Assembly (NCBI RefSeq): GCF_004799645.1
Contig: NZ_CP031305.1
Coordinates: 992,001-1,056,000, forward strand
Origin: Natronorubrum bangense
GTDB lineage: Archaea; Halobacteriota; Halobacteria; Halobacteriales; Natrialbaceae
DNA length: 64,000 nucleotides
Direction: 5' to 3'
Both the position numbers and the translations under genes were made by a program. This document shows positions 26,145 through 34,482 of this stretch, in pieces. The notes under the pieces are model-generated. The model did not search any database, had not been told where the DNA came from, and was given only the letters and a program-made list of their open reading frames with translations. Every line of letters begins with the position of its first letter. Positions within the stretch are counted from its first letter, which is position 1.

Positions 26145-27185
26145 CTAGCGACGTTCCCGTTCGCTGAGATATCCCTTTCGGCACTCGGGACAGATGTCGC
26201 CAGTCCGAAGCGAACTACGGGTGCCGGGCGCGACGAACGCACACTGTGGACAGTAGAATTCAGTTGGAACGCCCTCGCGCGCTGTCCCGCCGCTTTCACC
26301 GGGAGCCGGTGCCGACGTCGCTCGCTTGATACCGCTTCCAGCATCGGCTTCCGGGTGCTCGTCGTCGACCTCGGACTGTGTGTCGGCCGCTGGTGGCTCC
26401 GTTGTCGCCGTTCTGGCGTCTGCTGCGGCGGCTGATTCAGCGCCTACACCACCGGCTTCGTGATCGGAGTCATCCTCGAGAACGATTGCATCGTCCGTCA
26501 CCTCGGTATCCATGGAGTCGACCGTCGAATCGGTGGCCGTGGCAGCCTCGTCGGTGTCCGACTCGTCATCTGGCCACCCCGCCGGAGTCGTCTCAGAACC
26601 GACTGGTGGGCCGACGTCTTCCGATTCCGGCCACGCTCCGTGTTCGCGATCACGGTCCGGGTCCGTCTCATCGGTCTCCTCGAGGATTTCGCCGTCGTCG
26701 GTCACCGGCTCGCCGTGTTCGTCGGTTGGCACGTCGAACCCATCGTCAGCCTCGCTTGCGTCGGCGTCAGACGGTGGTGTCGTCGACTCGGCGGCCTCGG
26801 CCTCGTCGTGGATGAACTCGGCGTCGTCCTCGCTTGCGTCGGCGTCGATGAACTCGGCAGCATCGTCTTCGTCGTCGATCAACGCCGTCGCATCGGTTTC
26901 GGTGGCCACATCGGGTGGTGTTTCGACACTGTCGGCAGCTTCGGTGTCTGCCGCTGCAGCCGTGTCTGGCTCGGGTTCGGGCTCGGTGGGAAGCGAGTCG
27001 GCGTCCGCCTGTAAGGAGAGACTCGTTATCTCGGTGTTCTCGCTGATGACGTTTCGTTCGCCACAGCGGACACACTCTTCGTACTCCTGGACGGTTACGA
27101 CGACCTCACTGCCCCGTTCTTCGCGCTCGCGTTCGACTTCGGTCTCACCGTAGTCGTGTCCGAGCAGCGAACATCGCAGGACCAT
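26145..27185 (-). CDS. Zinc-ribbon protein with long acidic linker (DUF7093 type)
   Basis: A 346-residue protein with two small Cys-rich ends joined by about 240 residues of low-complexity sequence made largely of Asp, Glu, Ala and Thr. The N-terminus has MVLRCSLLGHDYG and EECVRCGERN; the C-terminus has FYCPQCAFVAPG and ICPECRKGYLSERERR, which form Cys4 zinc ribbons. The linker should be disordered in high salt. I place it in haloarchaeal DUF7093 from memory. Possible roles are nucleic-acid or protein binding; nothing more is known. The start at 27185 has a TATA box 28 nt upstream. Confidence 0.85.
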   Translation of the reverse strand: MVLRCSLLGHDYGETEVEREREERGSEVVVTVQEYEECVRCGERNVISENTEITSLSLQADADSLPTEPEPEPDTAAAADTEAADSVETPPDVATETDATALIDDEDDAAEFIDADASEDDAEFIHDEAEAAESTTPPSDADASEADDGFDVPTDEHGEPVTDDGEILEETDETDPDRDREHGAWPESEDVGPPVGSETTPAGWPDDESDTDEAATATDSTVDSMDTEVTDDAIVLEDDSDHEAGGVGAESAAAADARTATTEPPAADTQSEVDDEHPEADAGSGIKRATSAPAPGESGGTAREGVPTEFYCPQCAFVAPGTRSSLRTGDICPECRKGYLSERERR

Positions 27186-27207
27186 TGTCCCACCGTTCCC
27201 AGTCATG

Positions 27208-27216
27208 GCATAAAAA
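27208..27216 (-). promoter_or_regulatory. TATA box of the DUF7093 gene
   Basis: TTTTTTATG on the minus strand is centred about 28 nt before the ATG at 27185. It excludes the in-frame ATG at 27206. Confidence 0.55.
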
Positions 27217-27362
27217 ACGTACTGCCTGTCGGAACGTATTCTGCACAGGAGACTGTTTCACATTCTGCAACCGACACCAGCGGCCCCTCGAGTTGGCTCG
27301 AGAGCGTCAGATGCTGGAAAAACAACAAACGTCAAATCCCCGGTCGTCGAATACAGAAACGG

Positions 27363-27662
27363 ATGAGAGCAAAGCGGGAGTACCGAGACCGTGAGCCGAC
27401 CGAGGTAGCGGTACTCGACGAACTCGTCGATCGGACCGACGACGGCATGACCGTCTTCGAACTCCGTGCTGCTGTCGAGGTGGATATCGACGACCTCGAG
27501 CGCGCCCTCTCGACGCTCAAAGAAGACAACTTGATCGTCGTCGAGTCCACTCACAACGAGACGGTGATCAAGCCGGACGAACGGGTTGTCCCCGAAATCC
27601 CGACCGACGAGGACGACGAACAGTCGATCGGCGAGTGGCTCCGCGAACGGTTTCCTTTTTGA
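27363..27662 (+). CDS. Winged-helix haloarchaeal protein (DUF6432 type)
   Basis: A 99-residue protein: MRAKREYRDREPTEVAVLDELVDRTDDGMTVFELRAAVEVDIDDLERALSTLKEDNLIVVE followed by a strand pair and an acidic tail. The helix-turn-helix and wing layout is that of a MarR-like DNA-binding domain, and the sequence fits DUF6432 as I remember it. The start at 27363 was chosen from the family N-terminus; the upstream frame lacks haloarchaeal composition. It lies 39 nt before the YgfZ/GcvT gene, so the two may be co-transcribed. A transcription regulator is likely; its targets are unknown. Confidence 0.8.
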   Translation: MRAKREYRDREPTEVAVLDELVDRTDDGMTVFELRAAVEVDIDDLERALSTLKEDNLIVVESTHNETVIKPDERVVPEIPTDEDDEQSIGEWLRERFPF

Positions 27663-27701
27663 ACCGAAACGCCTGATACGTTCAGGCCCCTGAGAGTAGG
27701 C

Positions 27702-28793
27702 ATGAGCGTCATCGAGTCTATTCATACTGACCACGGGGCGACGTTCGGCGAGCGTGACGGGCGAACGATCGTCGAACACTTCGGGCGACCTGAGCGCACG
27801 CATCGTGCGGTTCGCAACGTCGTCGGCTTGCTCGAGATGGCCTACGGCGTGGTCGTCGTCGAGGGAGCGGATCGCCTCGAGTACGTCGACAACGTCGTCT
27901 CGAATCGCGTCCCGGACGAAGACGGGCAAGGCTGTTATGCACTCGTTCTCGATCCACAGGGCGGGATCGACGTCGACCTCTATATCTACAACGCGGGCGA
28001 GCGACTCCTTCTCTTTACGCCGCCGGCCGAAGCCCAACCGCTGGCCGAAGAGTGGGCCGAGAAAGTCTTCATTCAGGACGTCGAGATCCGAGTCGCAACC
28101 GACGACTACGCAATCTTTGGCATTCACGGCCCCAAAGCGACGGAAAAGATCGCGAGCGTCCTCAACGGGGCCGCCTCGCCCGACAAGCGCTACTCGTTCG
28201 TTCGCGGCACGATGGGCGACGAGGGCGTCTCCGTCATCCGCACCGACGCCCTCACCGGCGAGGAGAGCTACGAGGTCATCTGCGCAGCCGACGACGCCGA
28301 GGGCGTCTACGATACCCTCCTCAATCACGGCCTGAACGCCGCACCCTTCGGCTACCGAACCTTCGAGAGTCTCGCCCTCGAGGCCGGCTCGCCACTTTTC
28401 GAGACCGAACTCGAGGGAACGCTCCCGAACGTCCTCGGTCTGCGAACCGCGCTGGACTTCGAGAAAGGCTGTTACGTCGGCCAAGAGGTCGTCTCCCGCG
28501 TCGAAAATCGCGGCCAACCCAGCCGGAAACTCGTCGGGCTAACCCTCGACGGCGAGTCCGTTCCCGAAGCCGGTGGGGCCGTCTTCGACGGCGATGCAGC
28601 CGTCGGCGAGATTACACGGGCGGGCGAGAGCCCGCTGCTCGAGTCGGTCATCGCACTCGCGCTCGTCGACTACACCCTCGAGAGTGAGACGCTGACGGTC
28701 CGTGTCGGTGGCGAAGAAGTCTCCGCGACGGTCACCGCGCTGCCGTTCGTCGAGGGGTCGGATCAGTCGGCTCGACTGCCAGCATACCAGTAG
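27702..28793 (+). CDS. Folate-binding YgfZ/GcvT-family protein
   Basis: A 363-residue protein of the aminomethyltransferase fold. It carries the YgfZ signature KGCYVGQE near residue 250, with the reactive Cys, plus the strand SYEVICAADDAEGVYD. Other glycine-cleavage genes are not nearby. YgfZ/IBA57 proteins bind tetrahydrofolate and help assemble or repair iron-sulfur enzymes, so this role is more probable than glycine cleavage, although databases often call haloarchaeal members aminomethyltransferases. It follows the DUF6432 gene by 39 nt. Confidence 0.88.
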   Translation: MSVIESIHTDHGATFGERDGRTIVEHFGRPERTHRAVRNVVGLLEMAYGVVVVEGADRLEYVDNVVSNRVPDEDGQGCYALVLDPQGGIDVDLYIYNAGERLLLFTPPAEAQPLAEEWAEKVFIQDVEIRVATDDYAIFGIHGPKATEKIASVLNGAASPDKRYSFVRGTMGDEGVSVIRTDALTGEESYEVICAADDAEGVYDTLLNHGLNAAPFGYRTFESLALEAGSPLFETELEGTLPNVLGLRTALDFEKGCYVGQEVVSRVENRGQPSRKLVGLTLDGESVPEAGGAVFDGDAAVGEITRAGESPLLESVIALALVDYTLESETLTVRVGGEEVSATVTALPFVEGSDQSARLPAYQ

Positions 28794-28874
28794 CCCCACA
28801 GCGACTGGGCCAGCCGACACACAACCGCGCCGTCCCGCCCGCAGTATTATTGCGGACTCCATGGTCGGTCCTGT

Positions 28875-30182
28875 ATGCGCTATCTCGAGGTGACGGTCCC
28901 CAAGGGGAAACGAGCGGCCGTCATCGACATTCTCGAGGACGAAGGCATCGAGTACGTCGTCAGCGACGAAACCAGCGGTCGGGGGTACACCGCTGTCGTC
29001 CGATTTCCCATTCCGACACGGGCCGTCGAACCGGTGCTCGACCGCCTCAGACAGGCCGGAATCAGCGAGGATGCGAGTGTCGTCGTTATCGACGCCGAGA
29101 CAGTGATCTCCGAGGAGTTTTCGACGCTTCGAGAACAGTACAGCCACGGTGGGCAGGCTGGTTCGCGAACCTCGAGGCAGGTCCTGCGGACGAAAGCCGA
29201 CGAACTCACGCCGCCGTTTACGATCTACGCCGTCATGTTGCTCATCAGCGCCGTCGTCGCCACTGCTGGGTTGCTCGCCGACTCGCCGGCGGTCGTGATC
29301 GGTGCGATGGTGATTGCGCCGCTGCTCGGGCCGGCACTCGCCGCGAACGTCGGCATCGTCACCGGCGACAGCCGGCTCAAATCGACCGGGTTCAGCTATC
29401 AGATCGTCGGCGTCGCGATAGTCATCGGCGCCTCGATCGGACTCGCGACGCTCGCTCGGCTTGCGGGGCTCGAGCCGGCGGGCGTCGATATCGTCGTCGC
29501 CACCGAACTCCAGGAGCGCGTTGCGCCGAATCTCTTCTCGCTTGCGGTGGCGCTTGGGGCAGGAATCGCAGGCATCTTGAGTCTCACACGAGGCTTTTCG
29601 GAAGCCATCGTCGGCGTGATGATCGCCGCCGCATTGATCCCGCCGTCGGCCGCGGTCGGGATCACGGTCGCCTGGGGGATGTACGGTGCGGCAACCGGGG
29701 CCGCCGTGCTCGTGATCGTCAACGTGCTGTCGATCAACCTTGCCGCACTGGCGACCCTGTGGATCGCTGGCTACCGCCCGCAGGGGCTGTTCGAGGTGTC
29801 ACCGACCCGGACGCCAACGTACACCTACGCGGCGATCTTCGGGATCGCCCTGTTGGTGTTGGCGGCCCCGCTTGCTGGGATCACCCTGCTCGATTTCCAC
29901 ACGACCGAACTCGAGTCGGTCGCCACGGACGAAGCCGAGACGGTGCTCGAAGAGCCACAGTATGCTGACCGAGAGGTCGACGATGTCACGGTCGAACTCG
30001 ATGGCAACTACCCGATCCAGTCGGTCGACCGGATCGTCATCACAGTCACTGGACAGACACCGGGGCCGGAGCCGGGGCTCGCCGAGCGACTCCACGCGGC
30101 GATCAGCCAGCACAGCGACGAATCGCTGGTCGTCGAGGTCCAGTACGTCGTCGCCGAAGAACACGGCGACGTCGGTGATTGA
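28875..30182 (+). CDS. DUF389 membrane protein (TIGR00341 family)
   Basis: A 435-residue protein. The first 110 residues are a soluble ferredoxin-like domain (MRYLEVTVPKGKRAAVIDILEDEGIEYVV). Six or so membrane segments follow (about 115-330), including VVIGAMVIAPLLGPALAANVGIVTGD, a family hallmark, and AIVGVMIAAALIPPSAAVGI. A C-terminal soluble domain of about 100 residues ends the protein. No transport activity is established for the family. TATTATTG about 27 nt before the ATG is a plausible TATA element. Confidence 0.92.
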   Translation: MRYLEVTVPKGKRAAVIDILEDEGIEYVVSDETSGRGYTAVVRFPIPTRAVEPVLDRLRQAGISEDASVVVIDAETVISEEFSTLREQYSHGGQAGSRTSRQVLRTKADELTPPFTIYAVMLLISAVVATAGLLADSPAVVIGAMVIAPLLGPALAANVGIVTGDSRLKSTGFSYQIVGVAIVIGASIGLATLARLAGLEPAGVDIVVATELQERVAPNLFSLAVALGAGIAGILSLTRGFSEAIVGVMIAAALIPPSAAVGITVAWGMYGAATGAAVLVIVNVLSINLAALATLWIAGYRPQGLFEVSPTRTPTYTYAAIFGIALLVLAAPLAGITLLDFHTTELESVATDEAETVLEEPQYADREVDDVTVELDGNYPIQSVDRIVITVTGQTPGPEPGLAERLHAAISQHSDESLVVEVQYVVAEEHGDVGD

Positions 30183-30275
30183 TCCCGATCCGTCGCGCGC
30201 TCGTCACGTCGATGCGGTGGACCGTCACGTCTGCAGTAAAACTGGTTTATCGTCACTGTCGGCATAACTAATCTC

Positions 30276-31706
30276 ATGGCACAAGTTGGCAAACATCCGG
30301 GCGAGAAAGCGCTCGCCGAGCTCCCGGGCGGTGCGGTCCGGTCGTTCGAAACAGGGGTTAGCGGCGACGTGATCTTTCCAGCAGATCCGGAGTACGAACG
30401 GGAGCGACAGGTCTGGAACGGCATGATCGACAGATACCCGGCGATCATTGCCCGCTGTGCCGGCACTGCAGACGTCGTTTCGGCGGTGACGTTCGCCCGC
30501 GAGCAGGACCTGCCGCTCGCGGTTCGATGTGGCGGCCACAACGTCGCCGGCACCGCCGTCTGCGACGGCGGGCTCGTCGTCGACCTCTCGCCGATGCGCG
30601 GCGTGCGCGTCGACCACGAGAACCAAACCGTCCGCGTCGGCGGCGGCGCGACCCTTGGCGATGTCGACCGCGAAACACAGCTGTTCGGGCTGGCGACGGC
30701 GCTCGGTGCCGTCTCGGAGACAGGTGTCGCGGGGCTCACACTCAACGGCGGCTACGGTCACCTGAGTCGCCAGTACGGGCTCGCAATGGACAACCTGCGA
30801 AGCGTTGACGTCGTGACCGCAGACGGGCAGGTTCACACCGCCAGCGCCGACCGCAACGAAGAGCTGTTCTGGGGCGTTCGCGGTGGCGGCGGCACACTCG
30901 GTGTTGTCACGTCCTTCGAGTTCGAACTTCACGAGGTCGGCCCCGAAGTGGATGCCTTCTTTGTGTGGTTCCATACCGACGACATGGCCGACGTGATGGC
31001 CCGATTCCTCGAGTGGACCGACGACGCGCCACGGGAGGCGGGCGTGCTCGTCTTCACCGCACACGTCCCCGACCTCGAGGAGTTCCCCGAAGAGGCGTGG
31101 AGCGAGCCAGCCGTTGCGATGCTCGGGACGGCTCGTGGCGACCTCGAGGCCGACGACGTCTTCGAGCCGCTGCGCTCGAGTGCAACGCCGATCGCCGACC
31201 TTAGCGGGCCGATGGCGTACGCCGATCTGCAGTCGATGCTCGACGAGGACTACCCCGACGGACTGCGCTACTACTGGAAGTCCATCTTCCTGACCGACGT
31301 TACCGACGAGGTCGTCGAGATCATGGCCCGGTACACCGAGTCGGCTCCCTCGACGCTTTCGACGGTCGATCTCTGGCATCTGGGTGATGCGGTCGCTGAC
31401 GTGCCACAGGACGCGACCGCGTTCTGGCACCGGGATAAGCCGTACATGCTCAACTTCGAGGCCAACTGGGAGGACGAAGCCGACGACGATGCGAACGTCG
31501 CCTGGGGACGTGACGGAATCGCCGAAGCGGCGGAACTGGCGGTTGCGTCGGGAAGCTACGGCAACTTCCCGGGCATGAACGAAGATCCCGCCAAACTGCG
31601 CTTTGGCGACAACTACGAGCGACTGCTCGAGGTAAAGTCGACCTACGATCCGGAGAACCTGTTCGGCGCGATCGTCCCTTCAGCCGGCAACAGCGCCGAC
31701 AGCTGA
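30276..31706 (+). CDS. FAD-linked oxidase, berberine-bridge-enzyme type
   Basis: A 476-residue oxidase of the VAO/BBE superfamily. The FAD-binding domain shows RCGGHNVAG, whose His88 should bind FAD covalently, then LNGGYGHLSRQYGLAMDNL. The second covalent residue of bicovalent members (Cys in the segment after YGL) is replaced by Ala, so a single covalent link is expected. The BBE tail YGDNYERLLEVKSTYDPENLF is complete. Typical substrates are sugars or alkaloid-like alcohols oxidised with O2; the real one is unknown. No signal peptide is seen. A GGTTTATCG element is centred about 27 nt upstream of the ATG. Confidence 0.92.
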   Translation: MAQVGKHPGEKALAELPGGAVRSFETGVSGDVIFPADPEYERERQVWNGMIDRYPAIIARCAGTADVVSAVTFAREQDLPLAVRCGGHNVAGTAVCDGGLVVDLSPMRGVRVDHENQTVRVGGGATLGDVDRETQLFGLATALGAVSETGVAGLTLNGGYGHLSRQYGLAMDNLRSVDVVTADGQVHTASADRNEELFWGVRGGGGTLGVVTSFEFELHEVGPEVDAFFVWFHTDDMADVMARFLEWTDDAPREAGVLVFTAHVPDLEEFPEEAWSEPAVAMLGTARGDLEADDVFEPLRSSATPIADLSGPMAYADLQSMLDEDYPDGLRYYWKSIFLTDVTDEVVEIMARYTESAPSTLSTVDLWHLGDAVADVPQDATAFWHRDKPYMLNFEANWEDEADDDANVAWGRDGIAEAAELAVASGSYGNFPGMNEDPAKLRFGDNYERLLEVKSTYDPENLFGAIVPSAGNSADS

Positions 31707-31731
31707 ACCCGTCAGCCTCCGTGAGCCGCCG

Positions 31732-33162
31732 TCAGTCGCCCTCCGGCGCTGGCCGATACCGCCGACTCACGGCTTTCCAGCGGCCTCGCCGGAACAGCCA
31801 GTAGTTGATCCCGCCGGGGATGGCTGTCTCGAGCACCAAAGCGAGATAGAGGCCGCCGATTCCGAGCGGGGTGACCAGTCCCAGCGCGGCTGCCGGGAGC
31901 GCGAAGGCGTACCGACCGACGAGCGAGGCGACGAAGGGCAGGCGCGTGTCACCAGCACCCAGCAGCGCTCCCGTGGCCGCGCCATCGATCCCAAAGCCGA
32001 TCGAACTGACCGCACCGACGGCGACGAACGTGGCCGCCAGCGCGAGTTCCTCGCTTCCGGAGACGAACAGGCTCGCAATCGGCTCCGCAAAGACGACGAC
32101 CAGAATAGCCAGTCCGGTGTAACACACGGCTGAGAGTCGAATAATCGCTGCGCCGTACGCGCCGGCTTCGTCCTCGTCGTTCGCACCGAGATGTTGGCCG
32201 ACGAGCGAACTCGAGGCCAGTGAGAGCCCCCAGTTGACGCTGTTGATCAGACTCCGCACCCGGCGGCCGACCTCGAGGGCGGTGACGACCACCGGGCCGA
32301 AGGTGGCTGCGATCCACAACAGCGGGAAGACAGCGACTCCCTGTGCGAGTCGGCGGCCGATCTCCGGCGTCGAAATCTCGATGACCTGCCAGAGAAGCGC
32401 TGGCTCGAGCCACGATCCCGAAAGCGTCACTGGAACTGGGCTGGGTTCCATCCCGAGAATGCCGTAGGATCGGCCGGTCATGCCCCACGCGAGGACGAGC
32501 GTGACGAAGCCCGTCGAGACGGAGGTCCCGATCGCTGCGCCGGCGACGCCGAGCCCGAAGCCGAAGATGAGGACGGCGCTGAGAGCGATGTTGAGCACGG
32601 CCCCGCTGGCGCGGGCGACCATCTCCGTGAACGTGTCGCCGACGCCTGTATAGGTTCGACTGGCGATCAGATTGAGCAGCTCGAACAGGACGGCTGGCGC
32701 GACGAGAACGAGATAGGTGCGCCCGTGGGCGAGCGACTCCGGGCCGGCACCGAACAGCCCGATCAGCGACTCGGCAAAGAGGACGAAGCCGACCGCGATC
32801 GGCACCGCGAGCGCCACAGTGAGCAGGATGCTCTGTTTCACGACGAGCGTGGCCCGATCGGTCTGCTCGCCACCGTAGTTCTGTGAGACGAGACTGACGG
32901 TCCCACCGGCCAGTCCGAGCCCGAGCATCGTCACGATCTCCCAGAACGCGAGCGCAAAGGCCAGTCCCGCCGTCCCGGCCGTCCCGACGGCGATGCCGAC
33001 CATCGCGAGGTCGGCCGTCTGCTTGGACATGATCGCAAACCCGGTGACGATTCGGGGCCACGCGAGGTCGACCGTCGGCCGAAACCGCTCGCTGTCGATG
33101 ATGCCGAGTCGCTCGAGTGTCTCGGCGAGAAACGCGACGGCTGCTGCCTGCCGGCCTGTCAT
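31732..33162 (-). CDS. MATE-family efflux transporter
   Basis: A 476-residue integral membrane protein with about twelve hydrophobic segments in two homologous halves (WPRIVTGFAIMSKQTADLAMVGIAVGTAG; SSLVGQHLGANDEDEAGAYGAA). Family members export drugs or metabolites in exchange for Na+ or H+. The mid-protein motif VSQNYGGEQTDRA marks the first half. It lies 49 nt downstream of the geranylgeranyl reductase gene on the same strand and may be co-transcribed. The substrate cannot be told from sequence. Confidence 0.92.
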   Translation of the reverse strand: MTGRQAAAVAFLAETLERLGIIDSERFRPTVDLAWPRIVTGFAIMSKQTADLAMVGIAVGTAGTAGLAFALAFWEIVTMLGLGLAGGTVSLVSQNYGGEQTDRATLVVKQSILLTVALAVPIAVGFVLFAESLIGLFGAGPESLAHGRTYLVLVAPAVLFELLNLIASRTYTGVGDTFTEMVARASGAVLNIALSAVLIFGFGLGVAGAAIGTSVSTGFVTLVLAWGMTGRSYGILGMEPSPVPVTLSGSWLEPALLWQVIEISTPEIGRRLAQGVAVFPLLWIAATFGPVVVTALEVGRRVRSLINSVNWGLSLASSSLVGQHLGANDEDEAGAYGAAIIRLSAVCYTGLAILVVVFAEPIASLFVSGSEELALAATFVAVGAVSSIGFGIDGAATGALLGAGDTRLPFVASLVGRYAFALPAAALGLVTPLGIGGLYLALVLETAIPGGINYWLFRRGRWKAVSRRYRPAPEGD

Positions 33163-33211
33163 CGACCGGGCGTTTCGGGTGCGGCGGCTTCGGTCTGTCG
33201 GCTGCGCTCAG

Positions 33212-34309
33212 CTATCGCGATGGTCGCAGCCTCGAGAGCATCGCCTTGAGATGGGACGGCGAGACGAGTGAGGTTGGCCGGTCCATGTGGACGCCGATTT
33301 CGCCCGACAGCGCGTTGAGGCCGACTCGCTGGACGGGTTCGGGAAACGAGTACGCCCGCCGGAGGGAGTGGCCGAGCTCCATCTCACGCTCCAGGTCGTC
33401 ACGCCAGGCGCGTTCGTAGGCGGCGAGTGTGGCGGGCCGGTCGGGGTTGATCTCGCGGGCAGCGTGGTCAGCACAGGTCATGCCATAGAGGATGCCGCCG
33501 CCGGTGAACGGTTTCGTCTGGGCGGCCGCATCGCCGATGAGAAACGCACGACGGCTCGTGACGCGGCTGGGTGGCCCAATCGGGATCGCGCCCGAGCAGC
33601 GATGGGCAACGTCGATCTCGTAGCCGTCGATCAGTTCCTCGAAATGTTTGGTGACCTGCACGCCCGGCGGGGCTGCGAGCCCGTACTCGACGCCGGCCTC
33701 GCCGCGGGGGATTCGCCACGCAAAAAACGTCGGCGCGGTCAGGTGGACGTCGACGAAGTTCTCGTGGTCGACCTCATCGGAGAAGGCGAGCACACCGTGA
33801 AGGAGTTCGTCGGGTTCTGGCAGCGACAGCGCCTCGCGGACGCGCGATCGAGGACCGTCACAGCCGGCCAACATTTTCCCTTCGAACTCGAGGGTACCGT
33901 CGGGGCCGTTGACGACAACGGTGACGTGATCGTCGTGTTCGGTCACCTCCGTAACGGTATGCGATTCGCGGACGTCTGCGCCCGCCTCCCGTGCGAGATC
34001 CGCGAGATGGCGATCCAGTCCGACACGGTCGATGACGTTCGAAGCGACGTCGTCTTTATAAAAAGGGTAGGCAGTGCTGTGTGGCCCGCCGACATGAAAG
34101 CGCGCGCCGTAGATCTCGTTCTGGAACAGTTCCTCACGCGCTCGCTCGCCAGTAAACGCCCAGATGTCCGTGCTCACGTGGCCCGAACAGGCCAGTGGTG
34201 TCCCTACCGTCCCCTTCTCGAGTGCGAGCACGTCGTACCCCTGTTCGGCGGCCCGTCGCGAAAAGCGCGCCCCGGCTGGGCCGACCCCCACGACGACGAA
34301 ATCGTACAT
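33212..34309 (-). CDS. Geranylgeranyl reductase family flavoprotein
   Basis: A 365-residue FAD enzyme with VVVGVGPAGARFSRRAAEQGYDVLALEK at the N-terminus, LACSGHVSTD with the cysteine seen in archaeal reductases, AGCDGPRSRVREAL, and LIGDAAAQTKPFTGGGILYGM. The family saturates the geranylgeranyl chains of archaeal ether lipids, or of menaquinone or chlorophyll. Haloarchaea carry several paralogues, so the exact substrate is open. The ATG at 34309 was chosen over a GTG at 34318 because a TATA box lies 26 nt upstream. Confidence 0.9.
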   Translation of the reverse strand: MYDFVVVGVGPAGARFSRRAAEQGYDVLALEKGTVGTPLACSGHVSTDIWAFTGERAREELFQNEIYGARFHVGGPHSTAYPFYKDDVASNVIDRVGLDRHLADLAREAGADVRESHTVTEVTEHDDHVTVVVNGPDGTLEFEGKMLAGCDGPRSRVREALSLPEPDELLHGVLAFSDEVDHENFVDVHLTAPTFFAWRIPRGEAGVEYGLAAPPGVQVTKHFEELIDGYEIDVAHRCSGAIPIGPPSRVTSRRAFLIGDAAAQTKPFTGGGILYGMTCADHAAREINPDRPATLAAYERAWRDDLEREMELGHSLRRAYSFPEPVQRVGLNALSGEIGVHMDRPTSLVSPSHLKAMLSRLRPSR

Positions 34310-34331
34310 GTCCGTCACGTACTCGGCGGGC

Positions 34332-34339
34332 AGTAAATA
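34332..34339 (-). promoter_or_regulatory. TATA box of the geranylgeranyl reductase gene
   Basis: CTATTTAC on the minus strand is centred about 26 nt before the ATG at 34309. Confidence 0.55.
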
Positions 34340-34482
34340 GTTTCTCGAGATTCTCTCACCAGCTTCCGGCCACCGTCGACACTAAAACGGGCACCTCTGT
34401 GAACAGGTATTATTTTGTGAATTGTCCGTCCTCGATGAAGTGTGAACGCGAGATCTGTAGCGTCCGTGGTGGATGGTGTGAG

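Noticed and set aside
27258..28517. Minus-strand frame of 419 codons opposite the DUF6432 and YgfZ genes
   Set aside because: Antisense to two supported genes.
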